The notes beneath the pieces are model-generated. The model saw only the letters and a program-made list of their open reading frames with translations. It was not told where the DNA came from and searched no databases. The translations under genes were made by a program, and so were the position numbers. Of a DNA stretch of 20,063 nt, positions 8,642 through 15,139 are shown in pieces (the stretch's first letter is position 1; each line of letters starts with the position of its first letter). Source of the stretch: a virus; the IMG/VR virus record IMGVR_UViG_3300006308_000100, positions 1 to 20,063 of that record; one strand, given 5' to 3'.

Positions 8642-9172
8642 ATGAGAAACATGAAAGTAGATGATCTCGGTGTACCACGATTCACCAATCAAGATATTGT
8701 AAATTTAATTTACGAAGGAAATAGTGATAAGCTCTCTAAGATCTTAGTAGAGCCAAATCGTGACGCCAATCTATACAATAAATCTATTAAAGAACTTGGT
8801 TTTAACTTTTTACCATTAAAAGAATACCAACCACTCCCATATAACCAAAAACAATTTGATGACGCTTTACAATCACAATGGTTTATGCCAGACAAATATA
8901 AAAATATGGATATGTATTCTTATTTAGAACAAAAGTGTACAAATACTACTGAAACAACAAGACTAAACGACGAATATGCAGAATACAAAAAACGTGATCT
9001 TGTAAACTTACTAAAATTCCTTGTGTATTTGGTAGACATTATGCGAGAAAATAACATTGTATGGGGTGTAGGACGAGGATCAAGTGTAGCAAGTTATGTG
9101 CTATACTTAATTGGAATTCATAAAATTGACTCAATCCAGTATGGACTAGACTGGCATGAGTTCATGAGATAA
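8642..9172 (+). CDS. Protein resembling a fragment of DNA polymerase III alpha (C-family), without catalytic aspartates
   Basis: A 176-residue protein. Its C-terminal 40 residues, VWGVGRGSSVASYVLYLIGI then HKIDSIQYGLDWHEFMR, align with the start of the DnaE/PolC palm region (GRGSxxGSLVAYxLGITxIDP...LLFERF). GRGSS is at residues 144-148. In C-family polymerases the catalytic PDxDxD motif follows shortly after; here the protein ends just before it. The first 100 residues (NQDIVNLIYEGN...WFMPDKYKNMD) match nothing in DnaE that I know but recur in marine T4-like phages. The start is ambiguous between ATG 8642 and ATG 8651; the second has a GAGAAA upstream. It cannot be an active polymerase; a nucleotide- or DNA-binding remnant with a new role is plausible. 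T4-like phages replicate with their own B-family gp43. Confidence 0.7.
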   Translation: MRNMKVDDLGVPRFTNQDIVNLIYEGNSDKLSKILVEPNRDANLYNKSIKELGFNFLPLKEYQPLPYNQKQFDDALQSQWFMPDKYKNMDMYSYLEQKCTNTTETTRLNDEYAEYKKRDLVNLLKFLVYLVDIMRENNIVWGVGRGSSVASYVLYLIGIHKIDSIQYGLDWHEFMR

Positions 9173-9175
9173 ATA
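9168..9175 (+). promoter_or_regulatory. T4-type late promoter-like motif (GATAAATA)
   Basis: GATAAATA overlaps the stop of the Pol III alpha-like gene and lies 21 bases before the ATG at 9197, with a TAGGAGAT ribosome site between. It could drive the block from 9197 through the two 2OG oxygenases. Confidence 0.62.
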
Positions 9176-9196
9176 CGTACATAATAGGAGATCACA

Positions 9197-9628
9197 ATGG
9201 CAGTTAAACAAACCGGTCGTAAACAACACGTATCAATGCAAGGTAAAGCTATTGATATGGACTTGTTACGTCAAAAAAATGAATTAACACCAGCAGTAGG
9301 TAACGTTCGTGTTAACGCTCGCGGCGATGAATTAGGCCCAGGTGGCAAAATTGTTCGTAAGCGTGAAGAAGTTATGGCCGACTATTACAGAGACCATCCA
9401 CAAGCAGTTCCAGATGAAGTACCTGGACGTGGAGTTAATATTGTTGAAAAAGAAGATACTGTAGTAAAGAAACCTACAAAATCTAAAGCTAAAGCTAAAG
9501 CGGCAACAAAAGTTAAAGAAGCAACTTCAGTAGAAGTTAAAACTGAAGCAAAACAACCAGACGAAGAATTGCTAACAGGCGATTGGGTTGAAGATGCTGA
9601 TGGCAACTTTGTACAAAAAGGTGACTAA
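9197..9628 (+). CDS. Conserved basic/linker-rich marine T4-like phage protein, function unknown
   Basis: A 143-residue protein in three parts. The first 80 residues carry a conserved-looking block (TPAVGNVRVNARGDELGPGG, then KIVRKREEVMADYY.DHP.AVPDEVP). Residues 90-120 are a Lys/Ala/Thr/Glu-rich low-complexity linker. The end is short and acidic (GDWVEDADGNFVQKGD). I recall the central block from T4-like cyanophages as a hypothetical protein. There are no Cys residues, membrane segments or known enzyme motifs; the basic N-terminal part could bind nucleic acid or a virion partner (inference). The start is well supported by TAGGAGAT 7 bases before the ATG. It lies two bases before the GroES-like gene, so the two are surely co-transcribed. 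Confidence 0.72.
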   Translation: MAVKQTGRKQHVSMQGKAIDMDLLRQKNELTPAVGNVRVNARGDELGPGGKIVRKREEVMADYYRDHPQAVPDEVPGRGVNIVEKEDTVVKKPTKSKAKAKAATKVKEATSVEVKTEAKQPDEELLTGDWVEDADGNFVQKGD

Positions 9629-9630
9629 CA

Positions 9631-10032
9631 ATGGACTTAGGACTGATGGGCGGCCCCCCAAGGGCCATCACAGTTTATAGCGGTCATATTAAACCAATAC
9701 ATGATCGAGTTATTGTTCGTCAAATGAACTTTGACGAAATGGTAACTAAAGGTGGAATTATACTTCCTTCCGACGACGGCAAGTCACACGGTGTTAAACC
9801 ACGTTGGGGTAAAGTGTATGCTAAAGGCCACGAGAATAGAGACGAATTTGAAGTAGGTGACTGGGTTCTTGTAGAACATGGACGTTGGACAAGAGGATTT
9901 AATATGCAACTTCCAGATGAAGAAGAAGTTGCTGTTCTGCGTACAATAGAAGCTGAAGGCATTTTAGCCTGGCAAAAAGAAGATCCAGATGATGCTTATT
10001 TAGGCGATATGGACCAAGATAGTATTATTTAA
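9631..10032 (+). CDS. GroES-type co-chaperonin (gp31 functional analogue)
   Basis: A 133-residue protein with a clear GroES fold signature: IKPIHDRVIVR (20-30), a mobile-loop region (31-48) ending in GGIILPSD whose I43-I44-L45 matches the GroEL-binding IVL tripeptide, then WGKVYAKG (59-66), EVGDWVLVEHG (74-84) and EEEVAVLRTIEAEGILA (97-113). It is longer than bacterial GroES (about 97 residues), with an unusual N-terminal extension of about 18 residues (MDLGLMGGPPRAITVYSG) and an acidic C-terminal tail (EDPDDAYLGDMDQD). T4 gp31 replaces host GroES to let GroEL fold the major capsid protein; the same role is likely here. The start has AAAAAGG upstream at the end of the preceding gene. ATG 9646 is an alternative start that shortens the extension. 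Confidence 0.92.
   Translation: MDLGLMGGPPRAITVYSGHIKPIHDRVIVRQMNFDEMVTKGGIILPSDDGKSHGVKPRWGKVYAKGHENRDEFEVGDWVLVEHGRWTRGFNMQLPDEEEVAVLRTIEAEGILAWQKEDPDDAYLGDMDQDSII
9644..9670 (+). repeat. GC-rich inverted repeat in the 5' end of the GroES gene
   Basis: TGATGG (9644-9649) pairs with CCATCA (9665-9670), and inside it GGCCC (9652-9656) can alternatively pair with GGGCC (9662-9666). This is one of the few GC-rich spots in the AT-rich window and begins 13 bases after the A of the start codon. As RNA it could form a hairpin influencing translation of the co-chaperonin, but there is no direct evidence. Confidence 0.35.
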
Positions 10033-10042
10033 AAAGGTGCTT

Positions 10043-10447
10043 ATGTTGGATTTAAAACGATACGAAGAATTCGTTGAAAAAGTTACATCAGTCGAAAGTA
10101 ACAAGTCTGGTGCATTTTTTGGACGAGTACAAGAATTAGAAAATGCAACAGGTATTAACATTCCATTATTATTAACAGCGTCAATTGGATTATCGAGTGA
10201 AGGAGGTGAATTTAGTGAAATTGTTAAAAAATGCTTGTTCCAAGGTAAACCACTTAACGATGAAACTGTATTTCATCTCAAGCGAGAACTGGGCGATATT
10301 ATGTGGTATTGGTCTAATGCTTGTAGGTCTCTTGGCCTTGATCCTAATACAGTAATTGAAGAAAATGTCAGAAAACTTGAATCAAGATACCCCGGCGGAA
10401 AATTTAACATTAACGACTCCGAAAACAGACAAGACGGAGACCTTTGA
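10043..10447 (+). CDS. mazG: MazG-like nucleotide pyrophosphohydrolase
   Basis: A 134-residue all-alpha NTP pyrophosphohydrolase. The metal-binding motif EGGE is at residues 53-56 (GLSSEGGEFSEIVKK), and the second pair ELGD at 82-85 (KRELGDIMWYW). The C-terminal signature NVRKLESRYPGGKF (108-121) is typical of phage MazG-like proteins. These enzymes hydrolyse (d)NTPs to NMPs and pyrophosphate with Mg2+; in marine phages they have been linked to nucleotide-pool clean-up or altered host stringent response, not settled. I chose ATG 10043, not the GTG at 10037, because the GTG overlaps the AAGG ribosome site which is 5 bases before ATG 10043. Its 3' end overlaps the next gene by about 83 bases if that gene starts at 10365. 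Confidence 0.88.
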   Translation: MLDLKRYEEFVEKVTSVESNKSGAFFGRVQELENATGINIPLLLTASIGLSSEGGEFSEIVKKCLFQGKPLNDETVFHLKRELGDIMWYWSNACRSLGLDPNTVIEENVRKLESRYPGGKFNINDSENRQDGDL

Positions 10448-11258
10448 AGATATTTCAAAGGACGTTTACGTTTTAGACAATCTTGTTCCGGATTGGCTCC
10501 ACAAACAAGCTAAAGAAACAACATTAAACCATCCATTAAAATTCGGTCATAGAGGACTTGGTCCTTATCAGGGTTATCAATTCTGGAGTAAACAATGGGG
10601 ATATGCTAATAATACAGACCCCAAAGATGCTCCTTGGGAATTATGGGCTATATGGTTAGTATTAAATGAAAATAGAAAACTTATTGCTCCAACAGTTGGT
10701 AATCTTCAATTAAATCAAATTCAAATAAACTTAACAACTAAAAAACATTCAGGTGGACTACACGTTGATATTCAAGAAGATGCACCTGCGTACACAATGG
10801 TGTATTTTTTACAGGGCGATACGGGTATGGAGTTTTGGTCTAATAATCCTGAACATTTAAATCCTAAACTAGCAAAACTATCGCACGGTGTAACTAAAGG
10901 AACAGTTACAGAAGCAGAATATGATGCTGAACTCCAACGAACAAAAGAGATGGCTAGCAAAGATGGTGGGTTACGCACAAAAGATTTAACATGGTATGAG
11001 GATGATTTTAAAAATCATCCAGGAGAGATGTCTTCATATAAATGTCATTCAGTTCCTTGGAAAGAAGGAAGAATGGTTATATTTCCTAGCAAATATATAC
11101 ATCAAGGGTTACCTCCAAAAGAAGTAAGTCCACGTGTTACTATAGGTTATATTTTTAGTGGAGAAGCTACACCATTTGCAAAAGAACGTAGGATTATTCA
11201 TTCTATTTTTAACCAAGATAATATAGATAATTGGGGAGTTACGAATGAACAAAAATAA
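10365..11258 (+). CDS. 2OG-Fe(II) oxygenase (prolyl-4-hydroxylase-like), copy 1 of a tandem pair
   Basis: A 297-residue protein from ATG 10365. The double-stranded beta-helix motifs are visible: His133-x-Asp135 (GGLHVDIQED), distal His246 (KYIHQGLPP) and Arg257 (SPRVTIGYIF), which would bind Fe(II) and the 2-oxoglutarate carboxylate. YTMVYFLQGDTGMEFW is a core strand pair. Residues 1-32 are a polar extension overlapping mazG by 83 bases. The paralogous next protein lacks it and aligns from KDVYVLDNLVPDWL, so the true start could be later, though no ATG lies there. An insert of about 60 residues (roughly 155-225) separates it from its neighbour's layout. It overlaps the neighbour by 14 bases. 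Substrate unknown; proline, lysine or glycan modification are options. Confidence 0.85.
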   Translation: MSENLNQDTPAENLTLTTPKTDKTETFEDISKDVYVLDNLVPDWLHKQAKETTLNHPLKFGHRGLGPYQGYQFWSKQWGYANNTDPKDAPWELWAIWLVLNENRKLIAPTVGNLQLNQIQINLTTKKHSGGLHVDIQEDAPAYTMVYFLQGDTGMEFWSNNPEHLNPKLAKLSHGVTKGTVTEAEYDAELQRTKEMASKDGGLRTKDLTWYEDDFKNHPGEMSSYKCHSVPWKEGRMVIFPSKYIHQGLPPKEVSPRVTIGYIFSGEATPFAKERRIIHSIFNQDNIDNWGVTNEQK

Positions 11259-11841
11259 TATTTTAATTTTAGACGATTTAATACCTGCGTTTTTACAAGA
11301 ACAAATAGAAGCAGTCATTCCTCATCTTCCATTACGATTTGGACATAGGGGATTAGGATACGATCAAGGACATCGAACATTTAGCGAACAATGGACACGC
11401 GAAATTCAACACGGAGTTTTAGTTAGTCATACTAATTTTCTAGCTGATATGCCTTGGGAACTTAAAGCTATGTGGACAGTCATTCATCATGCTAAGACAA
11501 AACTTTTTAAAAACGTTACAGAAGATTTACAATTAAACCAATGTCAAATTAACTTAACTACAGAAGAACATTTTGGTGGAAAACATACGGACGCACCTGA
11601 CGATAGTGAACAAATGAAAGATCCAAATTGGAAACCGTCGCATACAATGGTATATTTTCTACAAGGGGATACAGGTATGCAATTTTGGAATAAGGATGAA
11701 ATTTTCCATTCTGTTGATTTCAAAAAAGGAAGATGTGTTATATTTCCAAGTAGTTATCTACATGAAGGTTTACCACCAAAAAAAGTAAGTCCTAGATGTA
11801 CAATTGGATTTATTTTTAACGGCTTATCATTACAATCCTAA
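11245..11841 (+). CDS. 2OG-Fe(II) oxygenase (prolyl-4-hydroxylase-like), copy 2 of a tandem pair
   Basis: A 198-residue paralogue of the preceding gene. Shared blocks include LPLRFGHRGLGYDQGHRTFS, MPWELKAMW, DLQLNQCQINLTT, HTMVYFLQGDTGMQFW and LPPKKVSPRCTIGFIF. Catalytic residues are His114-x-Asp116 (GGKHTDAP), distal His173 (SYLHEGLPP) and Arg184. It lacks the N-terminal extension and the large internal insert of copy 1, so it looks like the minimal form. The ATG overlaps the end of copy 1 by 14 bases with a GGGGAG ribosome site just upstream (attggggagttacg), indicating translational coupling. The tandem arrangement points to local duplication with divergence. Substrate unknown. Confidence 0.88.
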   Translation: MNKNNILILDDLIPAFLQEQIEAVIPHLPLRFGHRGLGYDQGHRTFSEQWTREIQHGVLVSHTNFLADMPWELKAMWTVIHHAKTKLFKNVTEDLQLNQCQINLTTEEHFGGKHTDAPDDSEQMKDPNWKPSHTMVYFLQGDTGMQFWNKDEIFHSVDFKKGRCVIFPSSYLHEGLPPKKVSPRCTIGFIFNGLSLQS

Positions 11842-11849
11842 ATTAACAC

Positions 11850-11878
11850 TTGACACACAGAACATTTTGTATTATAAT
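11850..11878 (+). promoter_or_regulatory. Consensus sigma70 (early) promoter
   Basis: TTGACA (11850-11855) and TATAAT (11873-11878) are both perfect consensus hexamers with the optimal 17-base spacer. They lie in the only gap between the 2OG pair and the 53-aa gene, with the ribosome site GGAGAG starting 13 bases after the -10 box. This should be read by host RNA polymerase without phage factors, as T4 early promoters are. It would drive the operon ending at 15873. Confidence 0.9.
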
Positions 11879-11900
11879 AACATAAACTGTGGAGAGTTTT

Positions 11901-12062
11901 ATGAAATTACCAATGCAACATTTTAGTATAGGAACTGTTGGAGCAACAGGAATTGCACTAATGGTATTACATCTCACCGGAAATTTAATAGGTTGGGCTT
12001 GGCCAATTGCATATACGTTTATAATTTTGGTTGCGGCTGGGCAGGAGAATCGTAGGCAATGA
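11901..12062 (+). CDS. Small membrane protein (53 aa), first gene of the clamp-loader operon
   Basis: A short frame beginning with ATG 11901 preceded by GGAGAG (11891-11896), directly downstream of the consensus early promoter. Residues about 8-30 and 31-46 are hydrophobic (FSIGTVGATGIALMVLHLTG; GWAWPIAYTFIILVAA) with one short turn, followed by a charged tail (GQENRRQ), giving one or two membrane helices. Its TGA stop overlaps the clamp-loader ATG (ATGA, 12059-12062), so translation is likely coupled. I recognise no family. Early phage mini-membrane proteins often act on host membrane or transport proteins, but nothing here shows that. Confidence 0.75.
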   Translation: MKLPMQHFSIGTVGATGIALMVLHLTGNLIGWAWPIAYTFIILVAAGQENRRQ

Positions 12063-12985
12063 AAGAACTTTGGGTAGAAAAATATAGACCAAAAACTATA
12101 GATGGTTATGTGTTTAGAGATGAACATCAAAAAGCACAAGTAAAAAATTGGATCAAAGAGAAATCAATTCCGCATTTACTTTTTAGTGGTAATGCTGGTA
12201 TTGGTAAAACAACTCTTGCAAAAATTCTTTTTAACGAATTAGAAGTCAACGAGTATGATATACTTGAAATAAATGCAAGTAGAACTAATAGTGTTGATGA
12301 TGTACGAGACAAAATTATTAATTTTGTGCAGATGATACCATTTGGTGATTTTAAAGTTGTATTACTAGATGAAGCAGATTATTTAAGTCCGAACGCACAA
12401 GCGGCATTACGTGGCGTAATGGAGGAATATCATTTAACATCACGTTTTATTTTAACTTGTAATTATCCTAACAGAGTTATTCCAGCAATTCATAGCAGAT
12501 GTCAAGGATTTCATATTGCACGTATTGATCAAAATGAATTTACGGCTCGTGTAGCAGAGATTCTTATTACAGAAGGTGTTACTCCAGATATAGATACACT
12601 TGACACTTATGTAAAAGCTACATATCCTGATTTACGCAAATGTATTAATATGGCGCAAATGAATAGTACCGACGGCACTCTTTTAAAACCAAACGAAATG
12701 GATAAAGGAGAAGCTGACTGGAAACTAGATATGGTTGAGTTATTTAAAGCAGGCAAAATAACTGAAGCAAGAAAACTAGTTTGTAGTTCTGCAAAAGCAG
12801 AAGAAATGGAAGATGTATATCGTTGGCTTTATGATAACTTAGATGTTATATCTAAAGACCAAGATAAACAAGACCAAGCTGTTATTATAATTAAACAAGG
12901 GTTAGTTGATCATACGTTAGTTGTAGATCCTGAAATTAACTTGGCCGCTACTATGATTAAATTAAATAAACTTAATGCACAATAA
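12059..12985 (+). CDS. 44: Sliding-clamp loader large subunit (T4 gp44-like AAA+ ATPase)
   Basis: A 308-residue RFC/gp44-type clamp-loader subunit, close to T4 gp44 (319 residues). The N-terminus WVEKYRPKTIDGYV (5-18) is the RFC box. Walker A GNAGIGKTT is at 44-52, Walker B VVLLDEADYLS at 100-110, sensor 1 in ILTCNYPN (131-138) and the SRC motif at 146-148 (HSRCQGF). The second half is the helical lid and collar region. It loads the phage sliding clamp (gp45) onto primer-template using ATP, together with a small partner gp62. No gp62-like gene follows here; the next gene is an oxygenase. The start is fixed by the ATGA overlap with the 53-aa gene. Confidence 0.95.
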   Translation: MKELWVEKYRPKTIDGYVFRDEHQKAQVKNWIKEKSIPHLLFSGNAGIGKTTLAKILFNELEVNEYDILEINASRTNSVDDVRDKIINFVQMIPFGDFKVVLLDEADYLSPNAQAALRGVMEEYHLTSRFILTCNYPNRVIPAIHSRCQGFHIARIDQNEFTARVAEILITEGVTPDIDTLDTYVKATYPDLRKCINMAQMNSTDGTLLKPNEMDKGEADWKLDMVELFKAGKITEARKLVCSSAKAEEMEDVYRWLYDNLDVISKDQDKQDQAVIIIKQGLVDHTLVVDPEINLAATMIKLNKLNAQ

Positions 12986-13574
12986 ACTAACACATTCATT
13001 TGATGGTTTCATAGGCATTTTTGATAATGTACTTCCTGATAATTATATAACAGATATTATAGAATATTTTAAAGAACTAGATAAAACAGGATTTATACAA
13101 TCTACTAAAGATTATAGTCCAGCACATGAACGAGATATGGGTGAAGTCCAGTTTATAGAAAATCACATTATACATAAAGTTCATGGACCATTTTTACAAG
13201 ATTTTTTCAAAATGGTCTGGGAAGATGTTTGGCCTATATACACAACTAAATTTAGTATATTAAAAAATGCACGTATGGAAGCCGATGGGCTAAAAATGAA
13301 AAGTATTAAGCCAGGCGGTGGATTTCATGATTGGCATTATGAATCTGGGAAAGATCAACCTGCTAGAAAAGTTGTAATACAAATGTATTTAAATGATATC
13401 GACGAAGCAGGTGAAACAGAATTTTTATATCAAAATAAAAGATTTGCACCTAAGAAAAATAGACTACTAGTGTGGCCAGCTGATTGGTCTCATACCCATA
13501 GGGGTAACCCACCAATCGGAAGTACAATAAAGTACATTTTAACTACATGGATACAGGAGGCGCCATCACAATGA
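12975..13574 (+). CDS. 2OG-Fe(II) oxygenase (prolyl-4-hydroxylase-like), third copy
   Basis: A 199-residue protein, only distantly related to the two oxygenases upstream. The core is KSIKPGGGFHDWHYESG: a His121-x-Glu123 metal motif (or His118 as an alternative ligand), with the downstream block DWSHTHRGNPP (distal His173 or His175) and IKYILTTW whose Lys would bind the 2-oxoglutarate carboxylate, as in prolyl 4-hydroxylases. VVIQMYLNDIDEAGETEFLY is the typical middle strand pair. Similar proteins occur in cyanophages and pelagiphages, with unknown substrates. The ATG lies inside the end of gene 44 (11-base overlap) with no clear ribosome site, so expression probably depends on coupling. It ends in an ATGA junction with the next gene. 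Confidence 0.85.
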   Translation: MHNKLTHSFDGFIGIFDNVLPDNYITDIIEYFKELDKTGFIQSTKDYSPAHERDMGEVQFIENHIIHKVHGPFLQDFFKMVWEDVWPIYTTKFSILKNARMEADGLKMKSIKPGGGFHDWHYESGKDQPARKVVIQMYLNDIDEAGETEFLYQNKRFAPKKNRLLVWPADWSHTHRGNPPIGSTIKYILTTWIQEAPSQ

Positions 13575-13837
13575 GAGAGAACCTTTATTCAGCTGAAAGA
13601 CAGCAAGAAATTGTAAATAAGTTTAGAAACCTTTTAATGGAGGCGGACAATTTTCCAAGGGAAAAAAATCCGGACGACTATAGAATGTTTTGGACTGGCT
13701 TACGAGGTGAAGGAGCCAGTATATTAGGTCTTACTATGCACTTGACAGAATCGCTGGCAAATGCTAAACAAGTAATTGACCAACTTGTAGAAGAAAAGGA
13801 AAAAAGTAGTAAGAAAGATGACATACCTAGTAAATGA
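13571..13837 (+). CDS. Small acidic/helical protein of unknown function (88 aa)
   Basis: I chose ATG 13571 ([13 protein letters not shown]) over ATG 13547 because it forms an ATGA overlap with the upstream stop and has AGGAGG at 13555-13560. The 88-residue protein is predicted mostly helical, with a Trp-containing centre ([19 protein letters not shown]) and a Lys/Glu-rich C-terminus ([11 protein letters not shown]). No Cys, membrane segment or enzyme motif is visible and I do not recognise a family. It overlaps the ferredoxin start by 20 bases, placing it firmly in the operon. Confidence 0.75.
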   Translation: MRENLYSAERQQEIVNKFRNLLMEADNFPREKNPDDYRMFWTGLRGEGASILGLTMHLTESLANAKQVIDQLVEEKEKSSKKDDIPSK

Positions 13838-14159
13838 TAGTTGTATCAAATGTAAACACATGGATTGTGTTGAAGTTTGTCCTGTAGATTGTTTTTACGA
13901 AGGCGAGAATATGTTAGTTATACATCCAGACGAATGTATCGACTGTGGTGTGTGTGAACCTGAATGTCCTGTAGAAGCAATTATTGACGATAATACACCC
14001 GGTAGTGAAGAATGGTTTATCCTAAATGAAAAGTGGGCAAACAGTTGGCCTAACATTACAAAGAAACGACCAGAAGATGTTCCAGAGGATGTTAAGGAAT
14101 GGGAAAACGTTCCTGGAAAGATGGAACACTTTAGTGAAAATCCAGGTAAGGGAGATTAA
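13818..14159 (+). CDS. fdxA: 7Fe ferredoxin (FdxA type, [3Fe-4S][4Fe-4S])
   Basis: A 113-residue protein. The N-terminal 50 residues match bacterial FdxA/ferredoxin [21 protein letters not shown] (9-28) and [16 protein letters not shown] (36-51). By homology with Azotobacter FdI, Cys9, Cys17 and Cys50 hold the [3Fe-4S] cluster and Cys21, Cys40, Cys43 and Cys46 the [4Fe-4S] cluster; Cys12 and Cys25 are the extra conserved cysteines. The C-terminal part ([19 protein letters not shown]) is the usual FdxA tail. It is a soluble one-electron carrier. Cyanophage ferredoxins are normally plant-type 2Fe-2S, so this class is unusual. It lies in an operon with thyX and a PPIase and abuts the latter (TAAATG). 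Its electron donor and acceptor are unknown. Confidence 0.95.
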   Translation: MTYLVNDSCIKCKHMDCVEVCPVDCFYEGENMLVIHPDECIDCGVCEPECPVEAIIDDNTPGSEEWFILNEKWANSWPNITKKRPEDVPEDVKEWENVPGKMEHFSENPGKGD

Positions 14160-14477
14160 ATGAAATTACGAGCATCACACATATTATTAAGTCATCGTGA
14201 TGCCAATCCTCCTACACATAGTAGAGGAATTGCAGTTGCAATGAATGAAGCCGAGGAACTAATAAGAGAATTAAAAGCAGGCGGCATATCTTTTGAACAA
14301 GCGGCTAGAGAAAATAGTGCTTGTCCTAGCAAAGAGCGAGGAGGGGACCTTGGTTGGTTTGAAGAATCAGCAATGGCTATAGAATTTTCACAAGCCTGTA
14401 AAAGTATTCAAAAAGACGACATAGGGCCGCCTTGTATTTCACCCTTTGGAGTACATATTATATTGAGAACAGGATGA
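14160..14477 (+). CDS. Parvulin-type peptidyl-prolyl cis-trans isomerase
   Basis: A 105-residue single-domain parvulin (PpiC/rotamase family). Visible signatures: RASHILLSHRD (4-14), FEQAARENSACPSKERGGDLGWF (45-67) and the C-terminal ISPFGVHIILR (93-103). The length is close to that of free-standing parvulins (about 92 residues). There is no signal peptide or membrane anchor, so it should act in the cytoplasm. It would catalyse prolyl bond isomerisation in folding of phage or host proteins. The ATG directly follows the ferredoxin stop (TAAATG) with a GGGAG ribosome site. It ends in an ATGA junction with thyX. Confidence 0.92.
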   Translation: MKLRASHILLSHRDANPPTHSRGIAVAMNEAEELIRELKAGGISFEQAARENSACPSKERGGDLGWFEESAMAIEFSQACKSIQKDDIGPPCISPFGVHIILRTG

Positions 14478-15139
14478 GTGTAAAATTAGTTTCGTATTCA
14501 AAACCATCAGATGATTTTTTAGAAGAAGGATTAGAAGACGCTCAAGACTTAATTGCCTTTTGTGCTAGGGTTAGTAATCCCAGTAATCAAATGAATACTG
14601 AAACAAGTGCTAAACTTATTAAGTATTTGATTAAGCACAAACATTGGTCACCATTAGAGATGGTTAGTGCCTGTCTTGAAATTAATACTACAAGAGATAT
14701 AGCCCACCAAATAGTAAGACACAGATCATTTGCCTTCCAAGAATTTAGCCAACGATATGCAAATCCACAAGACATGGAAAATGCATTTACTTTTAGAGAA
14801 GCACGTTTACAAGATCCAAAAAATAGACAAAATTCTATAGCTGTTGAAGATGACGTTTTACAAATGGCTTGGGGACGAAAACAACAACAAGTAATTGATA
14901 AATGCAAAGAAGCATATGACTGGGCACTTGGTGAAGGAATTGCTAAAGAACAAGCAAGAGCCGTATTACCTGAAGGATTAACTAAAACACGACTATATAT
15001 GAATGGCACACTTCGTTCATGGGTTCATTATATTGAATTACGTGGCGGGCATGGTACACAAAAAGAACACATGGATATTGCTCATGCTTGTGCCAAAGTA
15101 ATTGCAGGAATTTTTCCTATAATAAACGAATTAAAATGA
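14474..15139 (+). CDS. thyX: Flavin-dependent thymidylate synthase ThyX
   Basis: A 221-residue enzyme. The ThyX signature RHRx7S is present: R82-H-R84, S92, R94 (RHRSFAFQEFSQR). SPLEM (about residues 57-61) and the C-terminal ELRGGHGTQKEH block, which occupies the place of the usual RxxxxAQxEI region, complete it. It makes dTMP from dUMP using methylene-tetrahydrofolate with FAD and NADPH. I chose ATG 14474, which forms an ATGA overlap with the parvulin stop and has AGG just upstream; in-frame codons further upstream lie inside the parvulin gene. ThyX is common in marine T4-like phages and pelagic hosts. Proximity to a ferredoxin raises the idea of an alternative electron route to its flavin (inference). 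Confidence 0.96.
   Translation: MSVKLVSYSKPSDDFLEEGLEDAQDLIAFCARVSNPSNQMNTETSAKLIKYLIKHKHWSPLEMVSACLEINTTRDIAHQIVRHRSFAFQEFSQRYANPQDMENAFTFREARLQDPKNRQNSIAVEDDVLQMAWGRKQQQVIDKCKEAYDWALGEGIAKEQARAVLPEGLTKTRLYMNGTLRSWVHYIELRGGHGTQKEHMDIAHACAKVIAGIFPIINELK

Noticed and set aside
8637-8644. TATAAATG, a 7 of 8 match to the T4 late promoter
   Set aside because: It overlaps the ATG at 8642, so transcription would start inside the gene; likely chance in AT-rich sequence.
10037-10042. GTG start for mazG
   Set aside because: It overlaps the AAGG ribosome site that serves ATG 10043.
12600-12630. TTGACA with TATCCT as a possible internal promoter in gene 44
   Set aside because: The -10 box matches only 4 of 6 and the site is inside a conserved coding region.
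13547-13570. Earlier ATG start for the 88-aa gene
   Set aside because: AGGAGG lies downstream of that ATG and correctly upstream of 13571, which also forms an ATGA junction.
12986-13574. T4 gp62 small clamp-loader subunit after gene 44
   Set aside because: The following gene has clear 2OG-Fe(II) oxygenase motifs and no resemblance to gp62.
13743-13772. TTGACA as a possible -35 box
   Set aside because: It lies inside a coding region and no TATAAT-like box is found at 16-18 bases downstream.
14587-15009. 140-codon open frame on the minus strand opposite thyX
   Set aside because: It is the antisense of a strongly conserved enzyme gene and has no recognisable protein features.
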